Shown in pieces: positions 1 through 11,688 of a DNA stretch of 64,000 nucleotides. Position numbers and translations under genes: made by a program. The DNA comes from Chelonoidis abingdonii (Eukaryota > Chordata > Testudines > Testudinidae): assembly GCF_003597395.2 (NCBI RefSeq), contig NC_133776.1, positions 39,546,551 through 39,610,550 on the forward strand, in the 5' to 3' direction. The first letter of the stretch is position 1. Every line of letters starts with the position of its first letter. A model generated the notes under the pieces. That model did no database searches and was not told the DNA's origin. It was given only the letters and a program-made list of their open reading frames with translations.

Positions 1-1533
1 CCATATAAGGTATTGTATTCATTTAAATACCGTAAGTGTAATTACATAAAAATTAGGAGATTGCTCTTTTAGAATGTTACTTTGCCAGTGCCCCAAGAGA
101 AATGTTACAAGCTCAGTTTGATGGACTTGTTACTAGGTGCTCTCTAGCCTTCCATTGTTTTCTGCAAATTGCCTGTTGCCAGGATGGCTTTTATTACAAT
201 TGCAGCAAAAGTAAACACTTCAAATGCAAATAAACAAAAGTTCCATTGTTGGTGAGATCCAATCACACAGGAAATGCCAAACAAAATAACCTTCTTTAGG
301 GTGACTGATATACATATAATTCTCTAAGCAGCCTTTTGGCTCAAGGCTCCATAAAACTGAAGCATTAATGCTCAGTGTAAAAGTGCACAAATGCATATGT
401 CATTGATCATAGCTGTGCTCAACAGATTCCGATCCAGTGTAGAGTAAACTCTTCATGTCCTGTGACACCAGGCACTGGATTCAGTGTAAAACATGGCATG
501 GATCTTTGGGGGGCTGGGAGCTCTGTGCTTCAGCTGGATCAACATCCATGTCCAGGAATTTATGTGGGATATTCCCTGGACATTAGGGTAAATGAAAATC
601 ATTATTTAAATATAAAGCAACTTTATTTTTAAATATACATGTATTTTCTTTCTGTTTTAGAGACATTAGCAATTAAAGAGGATGTTTTATGCTTGTTTTT
701 AGTTTCCTAATTATTAGAATTTCTGATTTTATATATTGTCTTCTATGTAATTTTTCCACTTAATCGGCACCTGTGCTGGAAAGACAAGTCCAGAGCCTTA
801 CAGTCAGAACAGCACCAACTCAAACTCAAAACTGATAAGTAAAGCACCTGCGCTATATTTTCAATCAACACCACTTTCTGATATATTAAACATTCCCCAG
901 GTGAAGAAATGTGAAATGCTCTAAACGTCCATTAGGGCTTGCAGTCAATGAGACTTCTGCTCGAAAGTCACATAACTGCCTTTGAAAATCTGACATTTCA
1001 GTGTCTATATATGGGCTTAGGAGACTACCTTTTAGGCTCCTAATTTTTGACAACTTTTGTGGGGGGCATGGTTTTGACAAATTATTTTTGTTAATGGATC
1101 TAAAGTTTAATCTTATCCTTGTTAACTCTGAAACAATTTTGTTTAGAACTGACAAAGAATTTGACACTAAGTACTTTTAGTAAAAATACAATTACTGTTT
1201 AATAATATTTTAATAAAAATACAATTTAATAAAAATTATACACTTGCTTAACTTTAAGTACCTCAATAGTGCCATTGAAGTCAATGGGCACTATTCATGT
1301 GTACAGAATTATATACCTACTTAATCACTTAATATATCAAGAGATCCTTAACTCTTGACATACTGTTTGAATGTTGCAAAACTGCAATTGACAAAAAGCA
1401 TCTTAGCTGTAGTAGCACCAAAAATACCCACTTATAATTTAGCTTATTATAAAGTTTAGATTAAAGGTGCAATAGCATAAACTTTCAAATTGCTTTAAAA
1501 AGCCTCAACCTGACTTTAAATCAATGCTTTAAA
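1..1533. other. AT-rich DNA without recognised gene
   Basis: No coding region or known repeat was recognised here. A 13-base unit (TAAAAATACAATT) occurs at 1181-1193 and again at 1214-1226. A short hairpin at 1265-1295 is built around CCATTGAAGTCAATGG, a motif that recurs across the window. The 93-codon minus-strand open frame at 886-1167 has no recognisable domain and is probably chance. Confidence 0.5.
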
Positions 1534-1689
1534 GAAATTCAAGGAGGTCATCTAGGCCAATGCACTGCTCAAAGCAGGACCAATCCCCAGACAGATTTTT
1601 GCCTCAGATTCCTTAAGTGGCCCTGTCAAGGATTGAGTTCATAACCCTGGGTTTAGCAGAATAATGCTCAAACCACTGAGCTATCCTTA
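1534..1689 (-). repeat. tRNA-headed SINE with CR1-like tail
   Basis: Read on the minus strand, this starts with a tRNA-like head: an A-box match (TAGCTCAGTGG, 1673-1683) and a B-box-like segment (GAACTCAATCC, 1630-1640). The 3' part (about 1534-1580) matches the CR1 3' tail, including the GGCCTAGATGACCTCC block. This head-plus-tail design is that of the turtle Pol III SINE family, which borrows the CR1 reverse transcriptase through the shared tail. The copy carries substitutions and lacks a clean terminal repeat, so it is old. Confidence 0.75.
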
Positions 1690-1929
1690 AATATCTTCAC
1701 CATGCTGGACATTATAGATGTTAGTGCCTCTTCAATTTGTGTATACACAGCAGTCATTCAATGGGAGAAGGATCTGTCCCAGAATAAAACACATCATTAG
1801 TATTAACTCTCCATGGGGATAGGCTTTTTTATTTGCCTGTAAGCTTTCATTTCCTAAGCTGGGGAAGTTTGGCTGTGAAGCTATTGAACATTCACTAAAT
1901 CAAGATGTAAGCCTATGATGAATTGGGAC

Positions 1930-2550
1930 TGTTCTTAGTGTTTCTATCTGAATACTGTGTGGGTGCCTCAGTTTCCCCTGTGCATTTCTTAAGTTTCCAG
2001 TGTGCATAAATGGCTGATGCTCTGTCTCCTGGCAACAAATGGCTGGGGCAATGGCTAAAGGTAAACAAAGAGATCAGGTGACCTCCTGGCCGGGAAAGAG
2101 ACAAAGGCCAGAAAGGAGGGGCTGGAGGAGGTTTTCAGTTGGGCGCTGGCTGGGGATGGGAAGTGAAGGCAGTTGGGGTTGTCTGGCTCACTGGGTCCCA
2201 GAATGGACGTGGCTGAGGGTTCCCGTTCTCTGCACCCACAAGCTCTGTTTTAGACCGTGTTCCTGTCATCTAATAAACCTCCATTTTACTAGCTGGCTAA
2301 GAGTCACCTCTGAATGCGAAGTGGGGGTGCAGGACCCTATGGCTTCTCCAGGACCCTGCCTGGGCAGACTCGCTGTGGGAAGCGCACGGACAGGCATATG
2401 CTGAATGCTCCAAGGTCAGACCCAGGAAGGTGAAGCTGTGCGAGCTTCTTGCCCTGAAGACAGTCTGCTCCAAGGGAAAGGAGGCTCCCCAAAGTCCTGA
2501 CTGGCTTTGTGGGGAGCAGTTCCAGAGCATCATCTGGATACTCTGTGACA
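1930..2550 (+). repeat. Solo LTR of an endogenous retrovirus-like element
   Basis: A 621-bp segment starts TGTTCTTAGTG and ends CTCTGTGACA, the TG...CA form of an LTR. A polyadenylation signal (AATAAA) lies at 2272-2277, about two thirds of the way in, as expected for an R/U5 boundary on the plus strand. The sequence matches my recollection of a common turtle LTR family. No internal retroviral region or second LTR is adjacent, so it is a solo LTR. The flanking 5-mers (GGGAC and AAGCC) do not match, so the target duplication is lost or the ends are slightly misplaced. The 121-codon open frame inside (2039-2404) is incidental. Confidence 0.65.
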
Positions 2551-2635
2551 AAGCCATCCCAGTAAGGTTCTGAAGTATGGGATTTGGACCTATATAAATT
2601 TAGATCTTTGGAAGAGTCAGTCCTGACTAAACACT

Positions 2636-2922
2636 GGGCTTGTCTTCACTTGTCTTCACGTGTATGGCAATCGATGCATCGGTGGTCAATTTAGCAGGTC
2701 TAGTGAAGACCTGTAAATCAACCACAGATCACTCTCCCGTCGACTCCTGTTCTCCACCTGAATGAGAAGCACAGGAGGAGTCACTGGGAGAGCATCTCCT
2801 GTAGACATAGTGTAGTGTGGACCCCGTGTTAAGTAGATCTAAGTATGTCGACTTCAGCTATGTTATTCATATAGCTGAAGTTGCGTAACTGAGATTGATT
2901 TCCTCCCGTAGTGTATAAAGGC
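2636..2922. mobile_element. Decayed MITE-like element
   Basis: The ends are imperfect inverted repeats: GGGCTTGTCTTCACT on the left and, on the opposite strand at the right, GCCTTTATACACTACGGG. An internal hairpin near 2855-2885 (TTCAGCTATG with CATATAGCTGAA nearby) is typical of a small turtle MITE family with TGTCTACACT-like ends. No transposase is present and no target duplication can be read. Boundaries are approximate. Confidence 0.5.
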
Positions 2923-3754
2923 TTTGCTTAGGCTGCTGTATGACCTTGTATGCTGCTATAGCCACTGCTGGATGACTCACATATCAGCACTGATGACGGC
3001 TGATTTCAGAGATCCCATGCTAACATCTTCAGAGAATAGTTAGGTAATACTCACAAAACTACAAAGCTGGGAGAATAGGAGGCTTGGAATGAGGTGGGTG
3101 GAGGAATTACAATCTTGGCTAGAATAGGAGCAATGTGGGCAGCAGTGGCAGAAAGCTTTTAACCTAGTTTTGCAGTTTAGGAGCCCCAAGAGGAGTGAAG
3201 TTGACCTGAATCCATCTTGCGGATAGTGGGGGATGAAATTCAGTGAACTCCTCATTGTTACTAAGGTAGTATTCTGAAGGGTTTTCTTCTTCCTCTCCAC
3301 AGACAATGGCCATTCAGCTTGGGGTGGGAGCTGCAGCACCAGATCCTTTTGCTTCTTCCTTCCAAGTCCAGCAATAAAACCTTTTTTATAACCCATCTCT
3401 AGTTTTGCCCTGTGCCTCTTCTCCAGCATCCCTCTTGGCTTCTCTGACTGTACTGAATGGGGAAGTAAGTGGTAGGGGGAATAGATGAAGCAACTGCTGG
3501 CCACCTCTCGCTCTCCATGAGATTAGCTTGTAATGGTTAGATGGCAAAGCTGTGGATATTTCTCTCCTAATCTTCCTCGGCATGAGGTGGGGAAAACCAA
3601 CAGTGACTCACTTTTCTCTCCTCCCACATTTCCCCTGCTGCAGAGTGCCCAAGGAAGCCAAGCTGTGACTTATTTCTCTTCTTCCTGTAGACCTCTTCTG
3701 GGGAGTGGGTGGGAAGCACAGTTATATTTGTGTTCCAGTTGCATCTAGCGGCCC
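2923..3754. other. No recognised gene
   Basis: No known repeat or exon was recognised. Overlapping minus-strand open frames at 3040-3583 (154 and 65 codons) show no domain and no plausible codon constraint by eye. I regard them as chance. Confidence 0.45.
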
Positions 3755-3968
3755 CGAATGAGCTAAGAGCCCTTTTGTGCTAGGTTCTGTAAACAAATTG
3801 CCGGATAGTTTGGGCCCCAAGGAATTTACAGTCTAAACAGCCAAAACAAAGGGTGGGAGAGGACATAGAAAAATTAGATGACTCACTTGAGGTATGTTTA
3901 TGGCAGAACTGGGAATAGAACCCAGGACAACTGACAACCAATCAAATACCCAGTCTACTAGACCATGT
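3755..3968 (-). repeat. MIR/CORE-SINE-like element
   Basis: Reading the minus strand gives the tRNA-like head of a MIR-type SINE (GGTCTAGTAGACTGGG, then CCTGGGTTCTATTCCCAG at the B-box position). The core and a tail related to a "TGTAAATTCCTTGGGGCC" motif follow. On the plus strand the B-box region reads GAATAGAACCCAGG. Substitutions are frequent, which fits an ancient insertion. Confidence 0.65.
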
Positions 3969-6368
3969 GTTAGTCATTTTAAAGCTGACTGACATCAGAA
4001 TTCTGAGCCCCAGCTAGTCCAGGTAGTAAAGGAGAGCATTCTTGATCCAGAATTCAGCCCCCCTTCCCATGTACTACTACCAGCACTTGGCCACATATGG
4101 TGGGGCGGTGGTCACGCACTCTGAGGCAGAATTTAGATGCTATCTATAACATGAAACTAATCTTCAATAGTTGGAGACTACTAATATTGGAGTTAACTAG
4201 AAATCTAAATTAATTTGTTCTCCTTTCTTTTAACATATTTTTTCTTCCATTTTAATTCACTAAGTCTCGGGCCAGCATCTCTCTTCCTGAATAAACATTT
4301 ACATTTACATCCTTTAATCATTTTTATTTAAAAACACAAAGAAATGCACAACCTGTTATGAATTCAAATTAAAAATGAAGTGCAATGGCAATGATTTATA
4401 GGTGGTAGAACTTAGCAGGGAAAATATACATCTTGCTTGCAGTACATCATATTCTATTCCTTTAATTTACAAGCAGGCTGTAATGTAACATTCATCATAC
4501 TAAAAATACTTTAACTTCGGTTTGAAAGATTTGTTCTGGTTGAACTTCATACATCTACAAATAAATGGATTTCTTGTTTTAAATATGGGCAGCACACTAT
4601 TGTGCTGCCCAGCACTGAAGAGGATATATGTGGAAAGGTTCACAAGCAGTCTGACTTTTTTTTCCCTTTGAGCCAGCCATGCATCCTTTCCTCTCGATTT
4701 CCATCCTTTCAGTGATCTGTTCCATCCCATTTGAAACATGTAAGATATCTTGAGATTCGCTGGTAATATGCAGAGCAGACTACTGAGTTTTTGCCTCTTG
4801 AAATGAAAACCTTTTTATGTCACTGCCTCATTCAAAGTACATAAGGCTACCTGCTGCCATACTGAGGGAGGAATATGGTCTGAACTATTTTAATATCCTT
4901 CTCAATTTGATATTGAGGGACAGTACAGCTCTGCAAAGAGGAAAAAAATCACAAATACACATTTCATGATATTTTATCTGTACATAATCACAAACTATCC
5001 CCCCCATTCACAAACACACACACACACACCCTGTAATGTAGGCATAGAGGGGAAAGGTACTTGTTGAATAAATTATTCAATAAATCTAGTAAAATCCATA
5101 ACATTATTTAATATTTGACTAGTGTTAATGGATGGGTTTTTCAGTGTAACAATCTTGTTTGCAAACCAGCTGCACTGTGTACAGAGCTTACAGTTAAAGT
5201 ACAAGGGCATTTTGGAGGGCATCCCTTTCTTCCTTTCCGGCTCAGTTGTGCACCTAGGCCTCAAAGCTTGTAAGCACAAAACATTCAGAGCCTCATCTGG
5301 TCAAACTGCAGACAGACACTAAGGAAAGACACTAGGAACTGCAAATTGCATGCAATGTTCAAGATTTTTTCAGGGGGTTGAAGGTGGGGTGAGCTCGGTC
5401 TCTATGCTGTTAGACTCACTTGTTTTTTGTCTCTCACTAATTCTTTTTAATATTTCCACTTTCAAAATGTGTCTTCTCTGGGATTCAACACCTGAGGTGT
5501 CCTTGCCTTGGTAGTGGTATTTAGTTTATATGAACAAAAAGACTTTGCAACGAGATAGTGCTGGGAATGGGCTGCGGGGGAGGAGGGGGAATGGTAAAGG
5601 GACGAATCCAAAGTGGGAGGAAGACAATAGACACAGAAGGGTAAAAAGGGAGTTAGAGGGAAGAGGTAAAACCCCTCGAAGGAATGAAGAATCTTGTTCT
5701 CACCAGTCAAAAGGCTACAATAGGGAATAGCTAGAGGTGAAGAAAAGGATAAAATACAAGGTACATGAAAACTTGCTTGTGTGCGCACGTATGTATACCA
5801 CTGGATTTTGAGTTTTAGGCTCTTCTGTTATGCTGGAAGGACAGCTTAGTGGTCTATGTATCAGAGGCTTCATGCATTGAAGCAAAGTCCACAGAAATCA
5901 ATGGGAAGACAACCATTATCTGAAATCTACTCTAATACCTTTCAGGGGGCCAAATGCATTGCCTCTGTGCATATACATTTGCATAAGATTCGAATAAGAA
6001 AACTCAGTGGTTTCTGTAATGATTACCCCCCTCACAGCTGGTACAGCTTTGAAAAGGGCATCTTCTATGATCCTTCCCATAGCTGGTACCTTGATTTATG
6101 ACATATCCAAGTTTCAGTGGAACTGACTGCCTTCTGTAAATGCCAGTAGACCACCTTGCTGCAGCAGGAACCACCAGCAAAGGGCTTAGAATTTGAACTG
6201 AGCTTATGAAATCTCCCACAATTTTGGAACAACTGAAACTTGTGTGGGTTGAATGAAACATTTCTTTTAGAGTTCAACTATTTTGAAATATTTGTGATTT
6301 TTTAAAAATGAAATGGAAGAAAATTTTTTAAAAGTTATGAACCAAAAAATCAACCACCTTGGTTCTGA
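3969..6368. other. AT-rich DNA without recognised gene
   Basis: I see no exon or datable repeat. A short (CA)n microsatellite lies at about 5012-5030. Open frames of 60-110 codons on both strands (for example 5462-5788 minus) overlap each other and carry no recognisable domain. Confidence 0.45.
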
Positions 6369-6655
6369 CTAGAGCCGAGCAACAAATTTGTGTTTTTGTT
6401 CTGTAGCTGAACTGGGGGCAAAAATTTAGCTTCAAACCCAAATTGAATTTTTTCCCCCATCAACAAAATGAAGAACTCAATTTCATTTGGCTCAAATAAA
6501 CCATTTTGAATATTGACAGTTTTGAAATCTTTGTTTTCATTTTTTTGGCCAAAACTATTTGAATGTGCCCCAAATTCATACGTAGTTTTAGTGCTCTGAA
6601 AAATGCTTTTTCCAGCAAACTCTCTACTTGTTGAAAAAGCTTCACCTAGCTTTAG
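6369..6655. repeat. A/T-rich foldback repeat, copy 1
   Basis: The left end reads CTAGAGCCGAGCAAC. The right end, read on the opposite strand, is CTAAAGCTAGGTGAAG. These are imperfect inverted ends of a family whose interior is runs of TTTTG, CAAAA and AATTT. Related copies are at 19335-19602, 23147-23377 and 29342-29657. No coding capacity and no clear target duplication. Confidence 0.5.
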
Positions 6656-7145
6656 TTGACATTCTCAAAACAAAACACTTCATTTTTTTCCCAAAAGAAG
6701 TCAGCAAAATTGACATGAATTTGCAAAATGTTTCAATGTCACCACATCTGACTCTTTCACCAAAAAACATTGTGTCTAATTTTTGCCCAGCTCCATTTGG
6801 AATATTTGGCTATGGCAGCTCTTAGATTTCCTGCAGCTCTGGGTCTTGTCACTTCTGATTAGAGTGACTAAGAGCACCACTGTTTGTGGTATGGCTGAAA
6901 ACACACATGCTATACTTTTACAGAGGACTAAAGTAATTGATAATGAGCAATTTTATCACTTTAGCATGAATGAGCTTGATACATGGCTGTGAATGAGGAA
7001 CTCCCAAAGAACAATGGGAATCTTTATGTTCTTTCAATGTGTGCAAGCATGGTGCTTTTGAAACAAATGTATTTACAACAGTAAATAGCTTGCAGTGATA
7101 AGATTCCTAGTTGGCAAATTTGGGTCTTCCTCTCAGAATTGAAGG
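6656..7145. other. No recognised gene
   Basis: AT-rich DNA between an A/T-rich foldback repeat and the hAT-like element. Nothing was recognised. Confidence 0.4.
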
Positions 7146-8516
7146 GCCAGATCTAGAGGCGGATTTACAGTAAAACAAAGCGTGCCCTGGCACGGGGCCC
7201 CTCCAACAACAGGGGGCTCCAGGGCTGGGCAGCTGCAGGGCAGAAGCTTGATCTTGCCATCTCCAAGGGCTCCTGCTGCAGGGCAGGCTCTGCCCACCCC
7301 CACCAGCAGCCAGGCTCCCCCTCCCCCACATCTTCCTCCAACTGTGCCACATTCCTGCCCCTCCCCCTCCCAGGCTCCACCTCCGAACAGCTGTTTGTCG
7401 GGGCTCCGGGAGGCAGGGGGAGAAGCAGGGCAGCAGCATGCTCGGGGGAGGAGATGGGGCCGGGACCTTGGGGAATGGGGTGAAATCAGGTCAGGGCAAG
7501 GCCCCCGCATACCCCCTACACATACTCCCCCCAGCCCCCTGCCCTGAGCAGCTCAGGGTAGGGGACTGGGAGACACCCCAAGACCCCAGCCCACACCCCC
7601 AGCCCCCTGCCCTGACTTCTGCACCCCCTTCACATACCCAGCCCCCCACCCACCACATGCCTTGACTCCTGCACTCCTGCACACCCCACATTCCCACCTG
7701 CACCCCTCGCACCAAATGGGAGCTGCCCCAATAAGCGCTCCACACTCAACCTCCTGCCCCAACCCTGAGCCTCCTCCTGCATCCAAACTCTGGCCAGACC
7801 CTGCACCCAGCCAACTCTTGCACCCTAACTCCTTCCATAGCCTGCACGCCCAGTCCTGACTCCTGCACCCCTCATGGCCAGCAGCCCCATGCCCTGCCTG
7901 ACTCCTGCACCGCCTCTCACACTCCCAGTCCTGACTCCTGCACCCCTCAAACACCTCCAGCCCCCCACACTCCCAACCCACCCCTCCTGACTCCTGCACC
8001 CCCTCACACATCCCCAGCCCTCCTGACTCTGCACCCCCCAACACACACTCAGCCCCTGCCCTCCCCCACCTGCACCCCTCATACCAAATGGGGCTGCCCC
8101 AGGTAGCTTTCCACACCCCACCCCTGCCTCACTCTAACTCCTGGCCAGATCCCACACCCCAACATTTTTTGACATTTTTTTAATAAAGCACTGATATCCA
8201 AAGTGCTTTACAATAGGTAGCTAACGGTACAAACAATATTTGGAAGGATCATTAAGTGGTCCACCGAGACCCCCAGTGATTTTCAAGTGGTCTGTGGAAA
8301 AATAAGTTAGACTACAAAAAAAATCAAGGTACCTCACTTTATTTTTATTTACTTCCTATTACCTATAGAAGGAGGATGAAGGAAAAAAGAATGAAAAACG
8401 GGGCCAGGGGAGATAAGAGAGAATGTTCTTTTTCTTGACTTGGTCCCAGGGAGGGGCCCCAAAAATGAAGCCAAGCACAGGGCCCCACTAACTCTAAATC
8501 CATCACTGGCCAGATC
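7146..8516. mobile_element. hAT-like non-autonomous transposon with exact target duplication
   Basis: The element spans 7154-8508. An exact 8-bp direct repeat, GCCAGATC, flanks it at 7146-7153 and 8509-8516; this length is the hallmark of hAT-type insertion. Ends are inverted: TAGAGGCGGATTTACAGT on the left, and CAGTGATGGATTTAGAGT read inward from the right. The interior is C-rich, with an imperfect minisatellite (7610-8060) and a trace of another hAT element (8195-8330). No transposase reading frame is evident. The many long overlapping open frames here (up to 187 codons, both strands) reflect GC bias and the tandem repeats rather than genes. Confidence 0.8.
7610..8060. repeat. Minisatellite inside the hAT-like element
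   Basis: About seven imperfect units of roughly 30-50 bp, each containing CCTGACTCCTGCACCCC or a close variant, begin near 7611, 7660, 7855, 7897, 7930, 7987 and 8022. Spacing is irregular and one part (about 7690-7850) is a diverged stretch. Confidence 0.65.
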
Positions 8517-9582
8517 TTGTTCCACTGAAGTCAAAGAGAGTAGGATCAGGCTCAGCAAGGTTAAGGTGTGAACTGGGAAAAACAAGGGACTAGTCTGAAT
8601 CTCAACCCAATTTTTTTTTTTTTATAAAATTGAGCACTAGACTGGTTCAGGTGTGTGTTTCACATGATCCAAGTATTTCTGCCATAAACCTCTTGTTTCA
8701 TGCTGTACTGAAAAATCCATGGTGGGGGCTCAGCAGGTCTGGTAGTCTCTCCGTGTGGTGCTGCTTTTCCATTTCACTCATTCTAGGCCTCCTGAGTTCA
8801 GAGTTACAGGGTGTTTTGGGGCATCTGACCTGTGGGACCTTGGAAAAGCTTGTGCTTAGGGGACCTTACTGAAGTATTGTTCTAGTTCAGAACCTATCAG
8901 AGTGTGGGTTGGTGGCTTTGGTCACTATGCTGAGCCTGAGCCAACGCTCATTACAGCTGATGATGGAAAGGCTCCTATTGATCTCAGTGGACACTGGAAG
9001 GAGAAGAAAAGCTGGGGTAATATATTTGCTTTCCCATCTACAGTAGCACCTGTGGGGTGTGCACCCCTGGAACCCACAGAGGAATTTTGGCAGAGACTCA
9101 TGCTTTAATGTGGGTGTCACCACACCTTCTCCTGGAGGGTAATGCCATAAAAACACAATCTAAAGTAGCAGTTGGCCTGAGCCCAGCAATGCTTGCCAAG
9201 TTTGAGAGACTGTAGTATCAGAAAGGGGAAGGAGGAAGAGGGAGTAAAGCATTGGATATGTGTGTGTGAGCCTTGGCTAAGTACGCAGACTTTGAGGTGT
9301 TGGTCTCAGCTTCTAAACCTTTCAAGATTTTCTTTGAAAAAGAATGAGCATGGGATAACCATGCAGGTGCCTTCTGTGTAGTATGTATGGATATGGACGC
9401 AGACACGTGTCCATGTCTCTTTTTATAATAGCGGTGTTGCATGAACAGCTTGGATGAGGATAAAAGGAGTGTGGTGAAGGCAAGAGGTCCTGTCTCACTG
9501 ATATAACAAAAACTACATTGTAGACCCTGGGCAAAATTCTGCTATGACTCTGGTATAAACTGGAGTAAATACACTGAAGTGT
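8517..9582. other. No recognised gene
   Basis: Nothing convincing. A T-run lies at about 8611-8624. Short open frames are unconvincing. Confidence 0.4.
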
Positions 9583-9707
9583 CATGACTCCTGCAATTCC
9601 AACACCGTGAAGTTTCAGATTTAAATAGCTGAAATCATGAAATTTATTATTTTTAAAATCCTATGACCGTGAAATTTACAAAAATGGACTGTGAATTGGT
9701 AGGGCCC
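9583..9707 (-). mobile_element. DNA transposon terminal fragment
   Basis: Read on the minus strand, it begins GGGCCCTACCAATTCACAG and continues with alternating AAATTTCACGG-type blocks. I recognise this as the end of a turtle DNA transposon family. Only one end is present. The superfamily is not determined from this piece. Confidence 0.5.
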
Positions 9708-9759
9708 TTTTTATGTGTAACCTGACAAACAGATCGGTTATTAAATTAACTTTATAAAA

Positions 9760-10304
9760 TACAGTGAAACCCCGCTATAACACGATGATTGGGGGCCAAA
9801 AAATTGGATTGCGCTAAATGCAGGGTCGCGGTATAGCGGGGTTTACCATTTCAAGCTGGTCAGTTTCAAGCTGGTCGATTTCCCTTGGGCAGAAAATTAC
9901 TTTCATTTACGAACTGCCCATAGCAGTAATTGAAAGGGTGCAGCTCCAGCAGCGGGGGCTCTCAGCCATACAGCGGGAGAGGGAAACACTTGGGGAGAGC
10001 AGGGGAGACGTGCAAGGGGCAGAGGAAGAGCGAGGAGCAGCTGGGGAGGAGAATGGCTCTTCTCACCAAAAGGGGAAGCGGGGGTAGGCGGGAAGAAGCA
10101 ATGAGGAAGGCACATTCCATTTTTTGTTTGTTTTTTTTTCTTCAGGGGATCTCCAGCCGCTTTTTTTCTTTTTTCTCTTCTGCGCTTCCGCGACACTCCA
10201 GCCGCTTTTTTTTTTTTGGCCTGGGGCGGCCGGAGCCACCTTACAATCACGTTATAGATGAATTCACGTTATTGTGGGGCGCATTATAGCGGGGTTTCCC
10301 TGTA
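9760..10304. mobile_element. Tigger/mariner-like non-autonomous element
   Basis: The element covers 9762-10302 with TA dinucleotides at both ends (9760-9761 and 10303-10304), the TA target duplication of Tc1/mariner elements. Terminal repeats: CAGTGAAACCCCGCTATAAC on the left, and CAGGGAAACCCCGCTATAAT read inward from the right. The interior is G/A-rich then T-rich, with no transposase. Open frames inside (9818-10087, 9903-10250 and 9930-10289) are incidental. Confidence 0.8.
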
Positions 10305-11688
10305 GTTAATCTTGCATGCTGAATTCATCCTCTCTTCCAGCCTTCCTTATGGAGATAGTCGATGCACAAATTAGAAAGTATTTGCAATTTTTCTTTTACC
10401 GCCATTCCACACTGTAAATTAATGAGATCTCCTGTAGATTTCCCCTACACAACTACTGAACAGTTCATTTTTAGAATGGTGCTAACAGCAAATCTGTTGG
10501 GTCTTTGGCTCCATTGCTAGGTTGGTTTGGTGTAAAGTCTGTCTCCCACTTTATTTGTAATCAGGCAAGCAGGAAAATAATCTTTCAGTTAGGGGTGAAG
10601 CTACCCGAGGCCTGGGTCTTGTAAGACCAAAGAAAATTGCAGGGAGATCAATCCACTACTTTCTGTTCCAAGTTGCAGAGCTGGATAAATAGTAGTTTTT
10701 TCCCTTAAAAATTGTTTGAATTCATAAGTGAATTTGCATTCTACTGTTTGTGGACCCTTTTGTTAGTCTTCTACAAACACCTGAGGGCTTGAGCTTCATG
10801 AGCATGAATATTCATGAGAAGCCCACAGTTTTCTCTCAAACTGAATTAGAGTGAACTTCTGATTGAATATGCAGTTCCAGGATCTGCAGTTATGAAATTG
10901 GTTCTGAGTTGGCTGTTAAACAATCTGGTGTATTATTGCTACTCCCTGATTGTTCTGTGTTTGGTTGGTTTCATACACCCTCCCAGTGCAAACTGTGAAT
11001 TAAGGGCTAGGTTCTGTCTCTGTTTCTTATGCCAACTAGCACTCACTGAGTTCAGTGGGATTTCTTGCATGAGTATAGTGCACTGTAATTAAGGGCCCAA
11101 TCTTGCATTGTGATTAAGGGCTCAATTTCCCCTAAGTTAAGTAACTTATACAAATAATTTATCTATCGAAAATAGTGCAAATTGTGAAACTTCCAGTTTT
11201 CATAACTTGAATGATCTGCAGACCAGGTCTCTTATTCACTAATATTTTCAGAAAATAACTTGAAATAGTGAGTGCATCTGAGACTTTCACAATGTATTCA
11301 TAAACAGAGCAGACAAAATGTGTTAACTAAATTCCTTGCCCAATTCTAGAACATTTCTTCATTCCTTTTCGGGGGTAAGGATGTCCCATCTTTCTAGCCT
11401 GCAGTCTGTTGCATGTAGACATACTCCCAGCGTACCATTGCAGAGTCATTACCATGATCTGAGAGGGAACACCAACAATGGAACATATAGCAGTTCCTTG
11501 CTTTTTAACTGGTGCATTTCGTGAACAGACGACTCAAACCTCTTTAATTCCCAGCACGAGAATGTTGGTCAAAGGTCTTTCTACAGCTTCTTGCAACATC
11601 TATGAAAACTGTTAGTATAATCCCAAGGTATCTTTCTCACCCACTGACTGTTACCTGTGAACACAATACTAAGATCTCAGGAGGGACG
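10305..11688. other. No recognised gene; one short palindrome
   Basis: No gene or dated repeat. A perfect 14-bp palindrome (CATGAATATTCATG) is at 10803-10816. A short GTTCAGTGGGATT-type motif near 11050 may belong to the dispersed GAAGTCAATGG family. Confidence 0.4.

Noticed and set aside
640..720. Splice-acceptor-like TTTCTTTCTGTTTTAG before a short open stretch
   Set aside because: No coding exon follows that I can recognise; such pyrimidine tracts are common in AT-rich DNA.
1630..1689. tRNA-like A and B boxes
   Set aside because: Not a tRNA gene: the B box is degenerate and the sequence continues in a CR1-like SINE tail.
2039..2404. 121-codon open frame
   Set aside because: It lies wholly inside a solo LTR and reads across the polyadenylation signal.
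3040..3504. 154-codon minus-strand open frame
   Set aside because: The longest open frame outside repeats, but it has no recognisable domain and shares the region with other open frames. A homology search would decide; no hit would confirm rejection.
5012..5030. CA microsatellite
   Set aside because: Short and ordinary; no sign of any special role.
7107..8121. Long overlapping open frames up to 187 codons on both strands
   Set aside because: They lie in a C-rich tandem repeat within a hAT-like element. Low complexity and several frames open at once point to composition, not coding.
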